NCBI GenBank assembly: GCA_024698555.1 | Contig: JAILRI010000019.1 | Span: 1 to 34,109 of the forward strand | DNA from: Lachnospiraceae bacterium | GTDB taxonomy: Bacteria; Bacillota; Clostridia; Lachnospirales; Lachnospiraceae | Length of the DNA stretch: 34,109 nucleotides | Direction of reading: 5' to 3' | In this document: piece after piece, positions 1 through 9,039 of the stretch | Layout of the letters: the number at the start of each line of letters is the position of its first letter | Numbering within the stretch: position 1 is the stretch's first letter | Notes under the pieces: model-generated | The model's database searches: none | What the model saw: the letters and a program-made list of their open reading frames with translations, nothing else | Told to the model about the DNA's origin: nothing | Translations under genes and position numbers: made by a program

Positions 1-9
1 ATTCATTTT

Positions 10-86
10 AGATACCTCTCGTGTTTTTTGGATTTTACCAACGTCCAGGTCAGTAATAATCCAAATGTACTTGAGGTATCTTTTTT
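10..86 (+). terminator. Possible intrinsic terminator or end of a truncated upstream feature: AGATACCTC ... GAGGTATCT followed by TTTTT
   Basis: 9-bp perfect inverted repeat (10-18 / 73-81) with a long ~54-nt loop, followed by a T-run. Confidence 0.35.
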
Positions 87-128
87 AGTCAAGGTTTTCT
101 GTCACTGTTTATAGTATACAGGAAGCTC

Positions 129-261
129 CTGCTTATCGCAATCGAGCAGGAGGCGGCCAGCCCCTCCTGCTCAATTCGACAGGTCACCTCGCGAACCTTC
201 AGTTCGCTCGGTGCCCGTTCGCTCGGGGCAGTTTCTTAGAAGAACACCTCTGAAACTGCCC
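129..261. repeat. Copy A of a mosaic intergenic hairpin element
   Basis: CTGCTTATCGCA + stem GAGCAGGAGG/CCTCCTGCTC (144-153/163-172) + GTCACCTCGCGAAC..GTTCGCTCGGTGCCCGTTCGCTC + stem GGGCAGTTTC/GAAACTGCCC (226-235/252-261); related modules at 10730-10958, 25443-25527 and 30586-30640. Confidence 0.7.
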
Positions 262-274
262 TCGGGCTTTAGTA

Positions 275-313
275 CAAAAAAACCTCGCTGCGGAGCAAAA
301 CGCCCGCAGCGAG
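275..313 (-). terminator. Intrinsic terminator of recA
   Basis: On minus strand CTCGCTGCGG...CCGCAGCGAG (304-313 / 284-293) followed by GTTTTTTT; lies 22 bp past the recA stop. Confidence 0.85.
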
Positions 314-334
314 ACAGTAATAAAGTAAGGATGT

Positions 335-1420
335 TTATTCTTCTGTGTTTGCAGCCGTATCATTCTGAGCATCTGAATCATTGGAATGAGTGCAGCATTT
401 TTCCCTCACCTGCTCCTCTATACGAGCCATGATATCGGGATGATCCGCAAGCCACTGTTTCGCGTTTTCCCGTCCCTGACCGATTTTCTCATCGTTGTAG
501 GCAAACCAGGCACCTGATTTGATGACGATATTCTGATCCGCCGCCAGATCCAGCACATCTCCCTCACGGGAAATGCCCTTCCCGTACATGATGTCAAATT
601 CGGCTTCCTTAAACGGAGGCGCGATCTTATTCTTTACTACCTTGATACGGGTCCTGTTACCGATAGTCTCGCCTGCAGCCTTGATGCTGTCGATCCTTCT
701 TACATCAAGACGCACTGAAGCGTAGAACTTTAAAGCCCGGCCTCCTGTAGTGGTTTCCGGATTGCCGAACATGACTCCGACTTTTTCACGCAGCTGGTTT
801 ATAAACACTACGATACAATTGGTCTTATTAACAACGCCTGTCAGCTTGCGCAGAGCCTGTGACATGAGACGTGCCTGGAGTCCGACATGCGAATCGCCCA
901 TGTCGCCTTCGATCTCAGCCTTGGGTACCAGCGCGGCAACCGAGTCAACAATGATAATGTCAACCGCGCCCGAACGTACCATCGTCTCGGTGATCTCCAA
1001 TGCCTGTTCTCCGTTATCCGGCTGGGAAATGTAGAGATTATCGATATCTACTCCGATATTCTTCGCGTATACAGGATCAAGGGCGTGCTCGGCATCTATA
1101 AATCCGGCTATGCCACCCCTCTTCTGTATCTCGGCGACCATATGCAGCGCCACAGTGGTCTTACCGCTGGATTCGGGACCATATACCTCAATGATACGGC
1201 CTTTGGGTACACCGCCGAGTCCTAAAGCTATATCGAGGCTCAGGCACCCCGTAGGAACCGTCTCGATATTCATATGGGCGCTGGTATCGCCCAGTTTCAT
1301 GATGGAACCCTTGCCGTACTCCTTCTCTATCTGAGCAAGCGCCGATTCCAGTGCCTTTAATTTGTTGTTGTCTTCCGATGCTTTGTTCTTGTCTGTCTTA
1401 TTTTTTTCCTCTTTTGCCAT
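335..1420 (-). CDS. recA: Recombinase RecA
   Basis: Walker [10 protein letters not shown], motifs [93 protein letters not shown] upstream. Confidence 0.99.
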   Translation of the reverse strand: MAKEEKNKTDKNKASEDNNKLKALESALAQIEKEYGKGSIMKLGDTSAHMNIETVPTGCLSLDIALGLGGVPKGRIIEVYGPESSGKTTVALHMVAEIQKRGGIAGFIDAEHALDPVYAKNIGVDIDNLYISQPDNGEQALEITETMVRSGAVDIIIVDSVAALVPKAEIEGDMGDSHVGLQARLMSQALRKLTGVVNKTNCIVVFINQLREKVGVMFGNPETTTGGRALKFYASVRLDVRRIDSIKAAGETIGNRTRIKVVKNKIAPPFKEAEFDIMYGKGISREGDVLDLAADQNIVIKSGAWFAYNDEKIGQGRENAKQWLADHPDIMARIEEQVREKCCTHSNDSDAQNDTAANTEE

Positions 1421-1439
1421 GTTTAGCTCTCCTTAATAT

Positions 1440-1453
1440 CGAACTTATGTTCT
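1440..1453. promoter_or_regulatory. LexA/SOS box (promoter-downstream copy)
   Basis: CGAACTTATGTTCT, matches Gram-positive LexA box CGAAC-N4-GTTC; downstream of the recA -10. Confidence 0.75.
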
Positions 1454-1459
1454 GTTATC

Positions 1460-1488
1460 ATGTTACATCAAGTAAAAGCATTTGTCAA
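1460..1488 (-). promoter_or_regulatory. recA promoter
   Basis: Minus strand TTGACA (1483-1488) - 17 nt - TAACAT (1460-1465). Confidence 0.7.
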
Positions 1489-1498
1489 CAACTTTTTA

Positions 1499-1512
1499 CG
1501 AACATTTGTTCA
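1499..1512. promoter_or_regulatory. LexA/SOS box (promoter-upstream copy)
   Basis: CGAACATTTGTTCA, matches CGAAC-N4-GTTC. Confidence 0.8.
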
Positions 1513-1582
1513 TTTTCCCTCAAATACTATTTTACTCTTTAGTTCCTGCGATTGCAAGTCATCCTTTTAATCTTACTGATTT

Positions 1583-2269
1583 TCATAAATCATCCGCGCC
1601 ATTCTTCTTTCCCGTGTAAAGCATAACGTAATGCTCCAGCGCGTTTTTATATGTTGAGCTATCCATGATCTTAAATCCGAAATGCTCATACATTCCCACA
1701 TTATCCGAGAGATTCGTTTCCAGGCAGAGACGGCTGCCGGTACTGTCGGCAAACGAAAGCATCAGGTTCATCAGTTTTTTCCCGTGCCCTTTATGCTGAT
1801 ATTCCTTCCGGGTCGCGAAAATATAAATATACCAGGTTTTTTCATCCAGATAAGCCCGCCTTTTATTCAAGGCAAATTTTTCATAATCTTCCTGTCTGTA
1901 TATCGCAGGTTTAAAGATCAGCGAGTAGTCTGCGGCATTCGCCGCTTTTACGTACTGAGCCATTCCTGTCTTTCGCGCCAGCGGAGGCTCGATCATCATG
2001 ATCGATTCGTATTCATTTCCGGAGGCGATGCCAACCATAACGCCCAGCCTGCTCCTGAAATCCACCGACATCATCCGTCCCAATGTCTTTTCATCATACC
2101 TGCCGCCAAAAACATGTAAAAACAGCGGATAATCGCGATACGCGTCAACCGATGCCGCAATGTACTTTTCAATATTATCCTTTGATAAAAACACTTCTTT
2201 GGACAGCCCGTTCTGAAGACAATGATCGTAAAACCCTTCAGTATATCCGTCAGTGTTCGCGTAACTCAT
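1583..2269 (-). CDS. GNAT-family N-acetyltransferase
   Basis: C-terminal GNAT pattern: WYIYIFATRKEYQHKGHGKKLMNLMLSFADSTGSRLCLETNLSDNVGMYEHFGFKI; SD GGAGG; start overlaps upstream gene by about 20 bp. Confidence 0.85.
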   Translation of the reverse strand: MSYANTDGYTEGFYDHCLQNGLSKEVFLSKDNIEKYIAASVDAYRDYPLFLHVFGGRYDEKTLGRMMSVDFRSRLGVMVGIASGNEYESIMMIEPPLARKTGMAQYVKAANAADYSLIFKPAIYRQEDYEKFALNKRRAYLDEKTWYIYIFATRKEYQHKGHGKKLMNLMLSFADSTGSRLCLETNLSDNVGMYEHFGFKIMDSSTYKNALEHYVMLYTGKKNGADDL

Positions 2270-3461
2270 AGTCCTTATCCTCCCTCATGATCCCAAGCAT
2301 TATCTCTGCTAGTTCGGGATCAAACTGGGTCCCCCTTCCCTTCTCGAGTTCCTGTTGAACTATATCCTGCGGCATATATTGTCTGTAGCTGCGGTTACTG
2401 GTCATTGCGTCATACGCGTCCGCCACCCCGATGATCCTGGCAGAAAGAGGTATCTCATCTCCTTTCAGGCCATCCGGATAGCCTTTCCCGTCGTAACGCT
2501 CATGATGCCATCTGGCTCCGATCCCGATATCCCTGATCTCCGGCATCTCCGAAAGGATCTCGTATCCTATGGACGGATGTCCTTTGATTATGTTATACTC
2601 CTCTTCGGTCAGTTTGGTCTTTTTGTTTATGATATCATCCGGAACGCCTATCTTGCCGATATCATGGAGCATTGCCATCTTTTTTATCTCATCTGTTTCC
2701 GTCTCGCCAAGTCCCAGCCTCTTGGCGATCATCTCGGAATAGTCGGCTACGCGCATGGAATGACCTTTCGTGTACTTATCCTTTGCGTCGATGGTTTTGG
2801 CCAGAGTATACATGGACTGCAGTGTGATCCTCTCATTTGCCTGTTCCAGGAACATATTGGCTTCATCGAGTTCCTTCTTTTTCTTCTCGTAAGCGCGGCT
2901 CTGATATTTGATAATGATCCCGAAGATCAGGGACACCAGGATCAGTGACTGTATCACATCTACCGCTGCGGCATGTTCCGAATCAAACAGGGTCACCGAT
3001 TCGGGATGCCGCTCACTGTAAAGGATACACCCGCACTGGAACAAAAGTCCCAGACCATAGATCACATACAGGATCTTTCTGCGTATCACCACCCAGCTGA
3101 TCACCAGACTGAGAAGCAGCCACAGGGGCATGCCTCCCTGGTATCCTCCCGATGAAAAATACATGAGGGGAAACATCACAAAATTTGCAACGACTGAAAA
3201 AAGTACCGCGGCGTAGATCACATCCTTCGATTTAAGCGAAATTATAAGACAGATGATAGCAAATACGCACGTGATCAGGATAGCCGCTATAGCCATCGGT
3301 GAACTTTCGATAAATATGGAAACGACCGCGGATACCAGTGCTCCCACTATGGCGATAACAACCGCTATATTGAGCAGCTGCTGCCACAGGTCATGTCCCC
3401 CGATCAAAACATCATACAGCTTTTTATAAACAGCTTTTATCTTATCTAAAAACGTTTTCAT
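2250..3461 (-). CDS. Membrane-anchored HD-GYP domain phosphodiesterase-like protein
   Basis: N-terminal TM segments; HDIGKIGVPDDIINKKTKLTEEE..HPSIGYEIL..HHERYDGKGYPDGLKGDEIPLSARIIGVADAYDAMTS. Confidence 0.92.
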   Translation of the reverse strand: MKTFLDKIKAVYKKLYDVLIGGHDLWQQLLNIAVVIAIVGALVSAVVSIFIESSPMAIAAILITCVFAIICLIISLKSKDVIYAAVLFSVVANFVMFPLMYFSSGGYQGGMPLWLLLSLVISWVVIRRKILYVIYGLGLLFQCGCILYSERHPESVTLFDSEHAAAVDVIQSLILVSLIFGIIIKYQSRAYEKKKKELDEANMFLEQANERITLQSMYTLAKTIDAKDKYTKGHSMRVADYSEMIAKRLGLGETETDEIKKMAMLHDIGKIGVPDDIINKKTKLTEEEYNIIKGHPSIGYEILSEMPEIRDIGIGARWHHERYDGKGYPDGLKGDEIPLSARIIGVADAYDAMTSNRSYRQYMPQDIVQQELEKGRGTQFDPELAEIMLGIMREDKDYELREH

Positions 3462-3491
3462 GTTCACCCTTCCAAATCAGAAATATATGAT

Positions 3492-5681
3492 TTACAGCCA
3501 AAGCTTGAATTTATGCCAGAAGTATGTTCTGCCATATTGGTCCTTCATAAGGTCATCCAAAGTTTTGCGGCATTCAAACATGCGCAGAGTATCCTCAGCT
3601 GTGGGAGTCACGCTCCCGTAGGCAAATGCTTCATAAGCTTCGATGCACTGTTCAAATCCGGGAATATCAGCCCTTGCGGAAAACTCTGACAGCGTTTCCG
3701 CAGGTTCCTTTTTCACACCGAGTTCCGTAAGATATCTCATGACCATTTCATACTCACGGCAGAAACGCTCCTGTTCATCCATAGTGGAAAGCTTCCGCCT
3801 TTTTATCAGTATCCGTGCCAGGAAAAGCAAGGCCAGGCTGACCACAGCCACTCCGGTGATCATTAGCATCATCATCACCGGAACACTGAATCCTCCGGTC
3901 TCGTCCTCAGACTCCGGTTCCTCATCGGGAATCTGCACGGAAACGCCCTCCCGGCCGGTCTCGGTACGGCTATAGTCCCTGATCTGTCCGGAGCTTACTT
4001 CCCATCCGGCGTATCTTTCACCGTCCATGCCGGGCGTGGGTTCAAACGGGATCCATCCCTTGCCTTTAAAATATACTTCCGGCCAGGTATGTCCGGTATC
4101 GTCCGTGATCACGACTGTTTCTCCGGCATTCACCCGCACCTTATACCCTTGAATGACTCTTGCGGGATACCCCATATGTCTGGCAAGGATGCAAAAAGCG
4201 GTAGCGAAATGTACACAGTAACCCTCTCTTTTTTCCATTAGAAAATAATCGAGAAAATCACCCTCGCTCTTCACGTAAGTCGGCAAACTCCCTGTATTCA
4301 GTTCATACGGAAAATCTGAAAGTCCTTCTTCAACGGCAAGGAGCTGTTCGTAACCTGTCTCTTTTCCTTTGATCACTGATTCCAGCCAGTTTTTGACCGG
4401 TGTGCTTATCTCAGGTTCCGAAACATAATTCCTGTACACATATTCCCTGTATCCGTCCATACCGTCGTATTTAAGCTTTTCCGGATCAACAGGTTCATTC
4501 ATGTACTCAGTAAATACCGTATTTCCATAATTCATCTGCAGATAAGTGACCGAATACCCTTCCCCGTAAGTTGCCCGGTCATTAAAAAGCAGATGTTCAT
4601 TTTCACCATAGGTCTTTTTATTGGTTGAAATGTCAGCAAATGACGTAAGCTTTGCCGGAGAAAACACGATCGGAGAGATAATGTCCAGAAACCTTATCAT
4701 TACGGACGCTTCCCTGACCAGCGAATCGTACGGCACCTTTTCATACCCGTCAACACCCCTGCGAGTCTCCACCGCGTCCGTCATAGTGTAATTATCCCGT
4801 TCCGTCAGGGTATTATGCCAGGCTCCGTCAGAAAAACGGTTAAAGATCTCACCTCTTAAGTACAAGCTCCCGATCGCTCCTCCATTTACCTTTGCTTCAA
4901 ACAGTTCGCTGTTGTTACGATCGTTGTTATAGGTCATCCGCTCATCCATGCCGAATGTAACGGAAAAATACTCGGAATCAAGCTTTCCGTATCGGGTGGT
5001 AAGCCCGTGTACGAGTTTTTCTATCTGTTCCGTTGCCTTATCATAAAGCCTGACCACCCATTTCCAGCTGATAGGCTTTTCGGGCTTCGGAAGCATGAGC
5101 ATGAACAGCCCGAACCCCATCAGAAATGGCAGCAGAAAAACCACATACTTTCTCGTTCTCTTCAGATCCCTGCTGCTGATCCCGTCCCGCAGCAGCCGTA
5201 CTGCTGCAGCCAGTACATAAACACAGACCAGCACCGGAGAAGCCGCATGGATATCAAGCTCCATGACCATTCCCGATATCAGGTAGATGAGCGCTCCTCC
5301 CGCCAGCAGTATATTTAACGGCATGAAGCGGTCACAGGCTATAAATGCGGTAAATGCCGCCAGCCCGATAAGTATGAGACTGAATGTCGTGCTTTCCATC
5401 ATCGCGGGGATATCGTTCTTATCCGCAGCCAGATAAAACACGATCCCAACCAGCAGCAGCGCCGGAAGGATAAACAGTTTCACCCTGCGATAGAGCAGTA
5501 TGAGGGCATTTAAGGAGATGCCTGTCACGATCACGGTAATGATATTGCCTGCCGTGATCAGCTCATCATCCACTGTGTGATATATCTCGAAAAACACGAA
5601 CAACGCTATCAAAGCGGTAAATACCGACCTGAAAATCAGTTCTTGGAGTTCATCCGGAAGTGAAAAAAAATCTTCTTTCAA
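3492..5681 (-). CDS. Transglutaminase-like (TGc) domain membrane protein
   Basis: Multiple N-terminal TMs; catalytic-type triad context EGYCVHFATAFCILARHMGYPARVIQGY..DDTGHTWPEVYFKGKGWIPFEPTPG; C-terminal TM and DUF4129-like tail. Confidence 0.9.
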   Translation of the reverse strand: MKEDFFSLPDELQELIFRSVFTALIALFVFFEIYHTVDDELITAGNIITVIVTGISLNALILLYRRVKLFILPALLLVGIVFYLAADKNDIPAMMESTTFSLILIGLAAFTAFIACDRFMPLNILLAGGALIYLISGMVMELDIHAASPVLVCVYVLAAAVRLLRDGISSRDLKRTRKYVVFLLPFLMGFGLFMLMLPKPEKPISWKWVVRLYDKATEQIEKLVHGLTTRYGKLDSEYFSVTFGMDERMTYNNDRNNSELFEAKVNGGAIGSLYLRGEIFNRFSDGAWHNTLTERDNYTMTDAVETRRGVDGYEKVPYDSLVREASVMIRFLDIISPIVFSPAKLTSFADISTNKKTYGENEHLLFNDRATYGEGYSVTYLQMNYGNTVFTEYMNEPVDPEKLKYDGMDGYREYVYRNYVSEPEISTPVKNWLESVIKGKETGYEQLLAVEEGLSDFPYELNTGSLPTYVKSEGDFLDYFLMEKREGYCVHFATAFCILARHMGYPARVIQGYKVRVNAGETVVITDDTGHTWPEVYFKGKGWIPFEPTPGMDGERYAGWEVSSGQIRDYSRTETGREGVSVQIPDEEPESEDETGGFSVPVMMMLMITGVAVVSLALLFLARILIKRRKLSTMDEQERFCREYEMVMRYLTELGVKKEPAETLSEFSARADIPGFEQCIEAYEAFAYGSVTPTAEDTLRMFECRKTLDDLMKDQYGRTYFWHKFKLWL

Positions 5682-5705
5682 TGCTGTACTACCTTCTCAC
5701 TGTCA

Positions 5706-6899
5706 TCAAAGCACTTTGGCAAGTTCATCCTCAGGATGGACCGCTGTCACCGTCTGTCCGGGAAATGTGATGATCCCGGCCGTATCGGGCTCATAACCGA
5801 TATAATAGATCACACAGGGCGTCCCGCTTTTGAAGAATGTGTTCAGTGTTTCATTCAGCTCCCTGCTGCTGCCTGTTATAACCATAAACACCATCAGGCT
5901 GCTCCTGAATACGGGATCCTCTGACATCATCAGCGCAGCCCGCCGGGAAGCATCGTCGTTTCTGAATGGGATAGCTGATATCTGTGCATGAAAGCGTTCC
6001 ATGTCCCGGCTTCCCGTACAGGCAGCTTCATTAAGCCCGCATCCCGGTTCTGAAGCGTTTTCCGCTCCGACTCTGTAATATCTGCAAACACTCGGGATCG
6101 CTAAAGACGCGTAATAATTCGCGACAGCGAGGACTGTCTCCAGACACTTGTTTTCAACCGGAATATAGACATACTCATCATCCGATATCCTGTCAGTATC
6201 GAGAAAGATTGCAATTCCCTGCCTTTCTTCACCTATCCTCAACCTGCTCATAAGTTTGCCCGTTCTGGCAGTAAGCTTCTGATGGATTCCCTTTACAGGG
6301 TCACCCGGAACATATTCTCTCACGCTTGCGTCAAAATCCTGCTGCATACCGCTTTTTTCCTTATACGAGCTGAGCAGCGCGTCTGTCTGCGCCCGTAGGG
6401 ATGTAAGTTTCACGATACGCGGCGAAACCACGGCACTGATCGGTTCAGGCACATGGTATGTGATACTGAACAGCTTCAGATAATCGGTAATAGTGATCTT
6501 CCGGATCCCGACCTTATATTCACCTCTGTAACGGCATATAAGCCTTGTTTCATATCTGGCGCTCTCATAGGGGAGCAGTTCATATTCCTTATCCTCAGGC
6601 ATCTTTTCTATATATGAAAAGGTGGAATACATCGTAGTCCTGATATGGCAGAAATTCATCAGGTACTCATTCTGCAGCACAAAATAATATTCCACGGGTT
6701 CATACGCAGTAATATGCTTGCTCTGAACCACCTGATATATTTTGAAGAGCAGGAATACCACCAGCAGATAAATATACGATACAGGCGCTATAAGAAGCAG
6801 ACCGAACAGTATTGAGTAACTGACCGGTCCGCCGTAAAAGCTCGCCAGGATCACGGCGAGAATGCAGAAACAGTAATATATAACGCGGTTTCTTCTCAT
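5706..6899 (-). CDS. DUF58 family protein
   Basis: Two N-terminal TMs, YVPGDPVKGIHQKLTARTGKLMSR motif; start overlaps the moxR-type gene stop (ATGA). Confidence 0.85.
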   Translation of the reverse strand: MRRNRVIYYCFCILAVILASFYGGPVSYSILFGLLLIAPVSYIYLLVVFLLFKIYQVVQSKHITAYEPVEYYFVLQNEYLMNFCHIRTTMYSTFSYIEKMPEDKEYELLPYESARYETRLICRYRGEYKVGIRKITITDYLKLFSITYHVPEPISAVVSPRIVKLTSLRAQTDALLSSYKEKSGMQQDFDASVREYVPGDPVKGIHQKLTARTGKLMSRLRIGEERQGIAIFLDTDRISDDEYVYIPVENKCLETVLAVANYYASLAIPSVCRYYRVGAENASEPGCGLNEAACTGSRDMERFHAQISAIPFRNDDASRRAALMMSEDPVFRSSLMVFMVITGSSRELNETLNTFFKSGTPCVIYYIGYEPDTAGIITFPGQTVTAVHPEDELAKVL

Positions 6900-7834
6900 A
6901 CAGGTACTTCCACCCTTGACACCAGTCCCCGTAACAGCGTTTCAGGATCTTCCTGCGCCATCCTTGCTTCTACGGACAGGATCAGTCTGTGCAGTAACAC
7001 AGGAACGTAAAGCGCTTTCACATCATCGGGTTTGGCCCAGTCGCGTCCGTCCATCAGCGCATGTGCCTGAACCGCGCGTATCAGCGCAAGCATAGCCCTG
7101 GGGCTCGCCCCTGTCACGTAACGCTTCTCCTTCCGGGTAGCCGCGATTATGTTATAAATATATCCCAGAACCTTGTCGGAAACCTTAACCTCCTGCGCCT
7201 TTTTCTGAAGTTCTTCTATATCGGCGGCTGAACAGATATTTTGAAGTTCACCTGCCCGTCGTCCGCTCATAAACATGTCCGCAAGCTTTAGTTCATCCTC
7301 CTTCGAGGGATATCCTATGGAGAGTTTCATCATAAAGCGGTCCAGCTGAGCCTCGGGCAGAGGATACGTCCCGGCAAATTCGATGGGGTTCTGGGTAGCA
7401 ATGACCATAAATATCCCTTCTATCGGATATACAGCCCCATCCGCAGTCACGCTTTTCTCCTGCATCACTTCCAACAGCGCCGACTGCGTCTTGGGCGGCG
7501 TTCTGTTGATCTCGTCCGCCAGGAAGATGTTGTTCATCACCGGTCCGGGCTTAAATTCAAACTGCTTCGATGCCTGATTGTATATTGACAGTCCGGTGAT
7601 ATCCGACGGCAAAGTATCCGGCGAAAAAGAAACTCTTCCGAAGGAACAGTTTATGGAATGTGACAGTGCCAGCGCAAGAGTGGTCTTCCCCACACCGGGA
7701 ACGTCTTCAAACAGAATATGGCCTCCGGCCAGAAGACAGCATATGCTCAGATCCACTACTCTGGCACTTCCGACAAAGACTGTGTAGATATTATCCTTGA
7801 GTTTTTCGATCATCTCGGCATTTTCCAGCGCCAT
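6896..7834 (-). CDS. MoxR-family AAA+ ATPase
   Basis: GGHILFEDVPGVGKTTLALALS, FLADEINRTPPKTQSALLEVMQEKSVTADG, MVIATQNPIEFAGTYPLPEAQLDRFMMKLSIGYP. Confidence 0.97.
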   Translation of the reverse strand: MALENAEMIEKLKDNIYTVFVGSARVVDLSICCLLAGGHILFEDVPGVGKTTLALALSHSINCSFGRVSFSPDTLPSDITGLSIYNQASKQFEFKPGPVMNNIFLADEINRTPPKTQSALLEVMQEKSVTADGAVYPIEGIFMVIATQNPIEFAGTYPLPEAQLDRFMMKLSIGYPSKEDELKLADMFMSGRRAGELQNICSAADIEELQKKAQEVKVSDKVLGYIYNIIAATRKEKRYVTGASPRAMLALIRAVQAHALMDGRDWAKPDDVKALYVPVLLHRLILSVEARMAQEDPETLLRGLVSRVEVPV

Positions 7835-7934
7835 CCCATTCTCCCTTTTTAACCGGTAACGAAATCACCTGATATTCCGTTATCTGATCATACAGACATT
7901 TTATCCACGATCCATAACAGCACTTCTGCCCGGA

Positions 7935-8831
7935 TCACTGCGGCTGTGAGACATCATTGCCTTCATCATCCGAAATATGAACGACCTCCACATCCTTAAG
8001 CGGAGCACCGCATTCCTGGCAGAATACGGCGGTTGCAAAACACTTCGTGCCGCAGCAGGGACAGAATTTGAATTCCTTAAGATCACTGTCCGCTCCGTTT
8101 CCCGCCGCTGAAGGTTCTGGAGCCTGAGGCACCTGCTGCGCGAACTGCTGCATAAGCGACATCCCGCCGTTGTTCATCATATTGGGTCCGGCATATGCCA
8201 TCAGCATGATATTCTGGTTGTTCATCTGAACGGGACCGGCATAAACCGCGGCAATTATACGGGGATCACGGTCCGGATTCTGCTTTATGAAGGCTTCCAA
8301 AGCTTCCTCCTTTGTCATACCCATAAAGCCCGTGCTCTTATCTTTCTCATATTCCGAACCGGCATATACCATGTTGAAGCGCGCAGTCGGATCGGGATCT
8401 GATCCGGGTTCAGTACCACCATCGTTCGTATCAGATCCATCAGACACTTTGCCTGCTTCAGGAGCATCCCCGTCGGGCTCCCCGCATGCTTCGGGAGCAT
8501 CATCGTCAGGCTCATCGCATACTTCGGGTTCATCATATTCTTCAGGCTCTTCAGGCGGTCCCATGTACACGTCCTCCATCTCAGAAGGCCTGGATGTCCG
8601 TTTCTTCATCATTTCGGGACCGGCATAAACGCACTTCATCGATTTTCTTTCATTTTCAAAATATCCGGGTCCTGCATATACTTTTCCCATCGGCTTCCGT
8701 TTATTCCGGATTTCTTCGGGACCGGCATACACTCCCTCCATGCTCTTAGGATCCGCGTTCGGCTTCTTCGGATCCCGGTTTACACGCCCGGGGTACTTTT
8801 CCCCAAACAGATTTTTAAAGAAATTTTTCAT
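7935..8831 (-). CDS. Hypothetical protein with seven VYAGP-type repeats, an acidic linker and a C-terminal zinc ribbon
   Basis: VYAGPEEI, VYAGPGYF, VYAGPEMM, VYMGPPEE, VYAGSEYE, VYAGPVQM, AYAGPNMM; CPCCGTKC-x7-CQECGAPL; start MKNFF chosen because SD GGAG lies 6 nt upstream (ORF could open further upstream). Confidence 0.8.
   Translation of the reverse strand: MKNFFKNLFGEKYPGRVNRDPKKPNADPKSMEGVYAGPEEIRNKRKPMGKVYAGPGYFENERKSMKCVYAGPEMMKKRTSRPSEMEDVYMGPPEEPEEYDEPEVCDEPDDDAPEACGEPDGDAPEAGKVSDGSDTNDGGTEPGSDPDPTARFNMVYAGSEYEKDKSTGFMGMTKEEALEAFIKQNPDRDPRIIAAVYAGPVQMNNQNIMLMAYAGPNMMNNGGMSLMQQFAQQVPQAPEPSAAGNGADSDLKEFKFCPCCGTKCFATAVFCQECGAPLKDVEVVHISDDEGNDVSQPQ
8455..8553. repeat. About three imperfect 33-bp tandem repeats encoding an acidic 11-aa unit
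   Basis: GCTTCAGGAGCATCCCCGTCGGGCTCCCCGCAT / GCTTCGGGAGCATCATCGTCAGGCTCATCGCAT / ACTTCGGGTTCATCATATTCTTCAGGCTCTTCA. Confidence 0.75.
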
Positions 8832-9039
8832 ATCGGTCTCCTGACTGTATAATCGCTCACTGTGTTCCGTCATCATAAGTGTACCCCAAACATGCCGAAA
8901 TATCAATAAAAATATGGTTTTACAGCATCTGTTTTTCGTTATTATTTATATATGGATTTTCATTTTCATAAATTATATAATAGCGTTTATTCGGAGTTCA
9001 TCCGTGTGAAAAACAATGAACCCGGCATGGAGGATAAAA

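Noticed and set aside
1-120. Possible IS-element end or T-box/structured leader near the left edge
   Set aside because: Only a 9-bp inverted repeat with a long loop and T-run is visible; no transposase, target duplication or T-box motif, and the left side is cut off.
7835-7934. Hairpin TAACGAAAT..ATTCCGTTA between the YAGP and MoxR genes as a terminator
   Set aside because: Stem has a mismatch/wobble and there is no T-tract on either strand, so it does not support an operon break.
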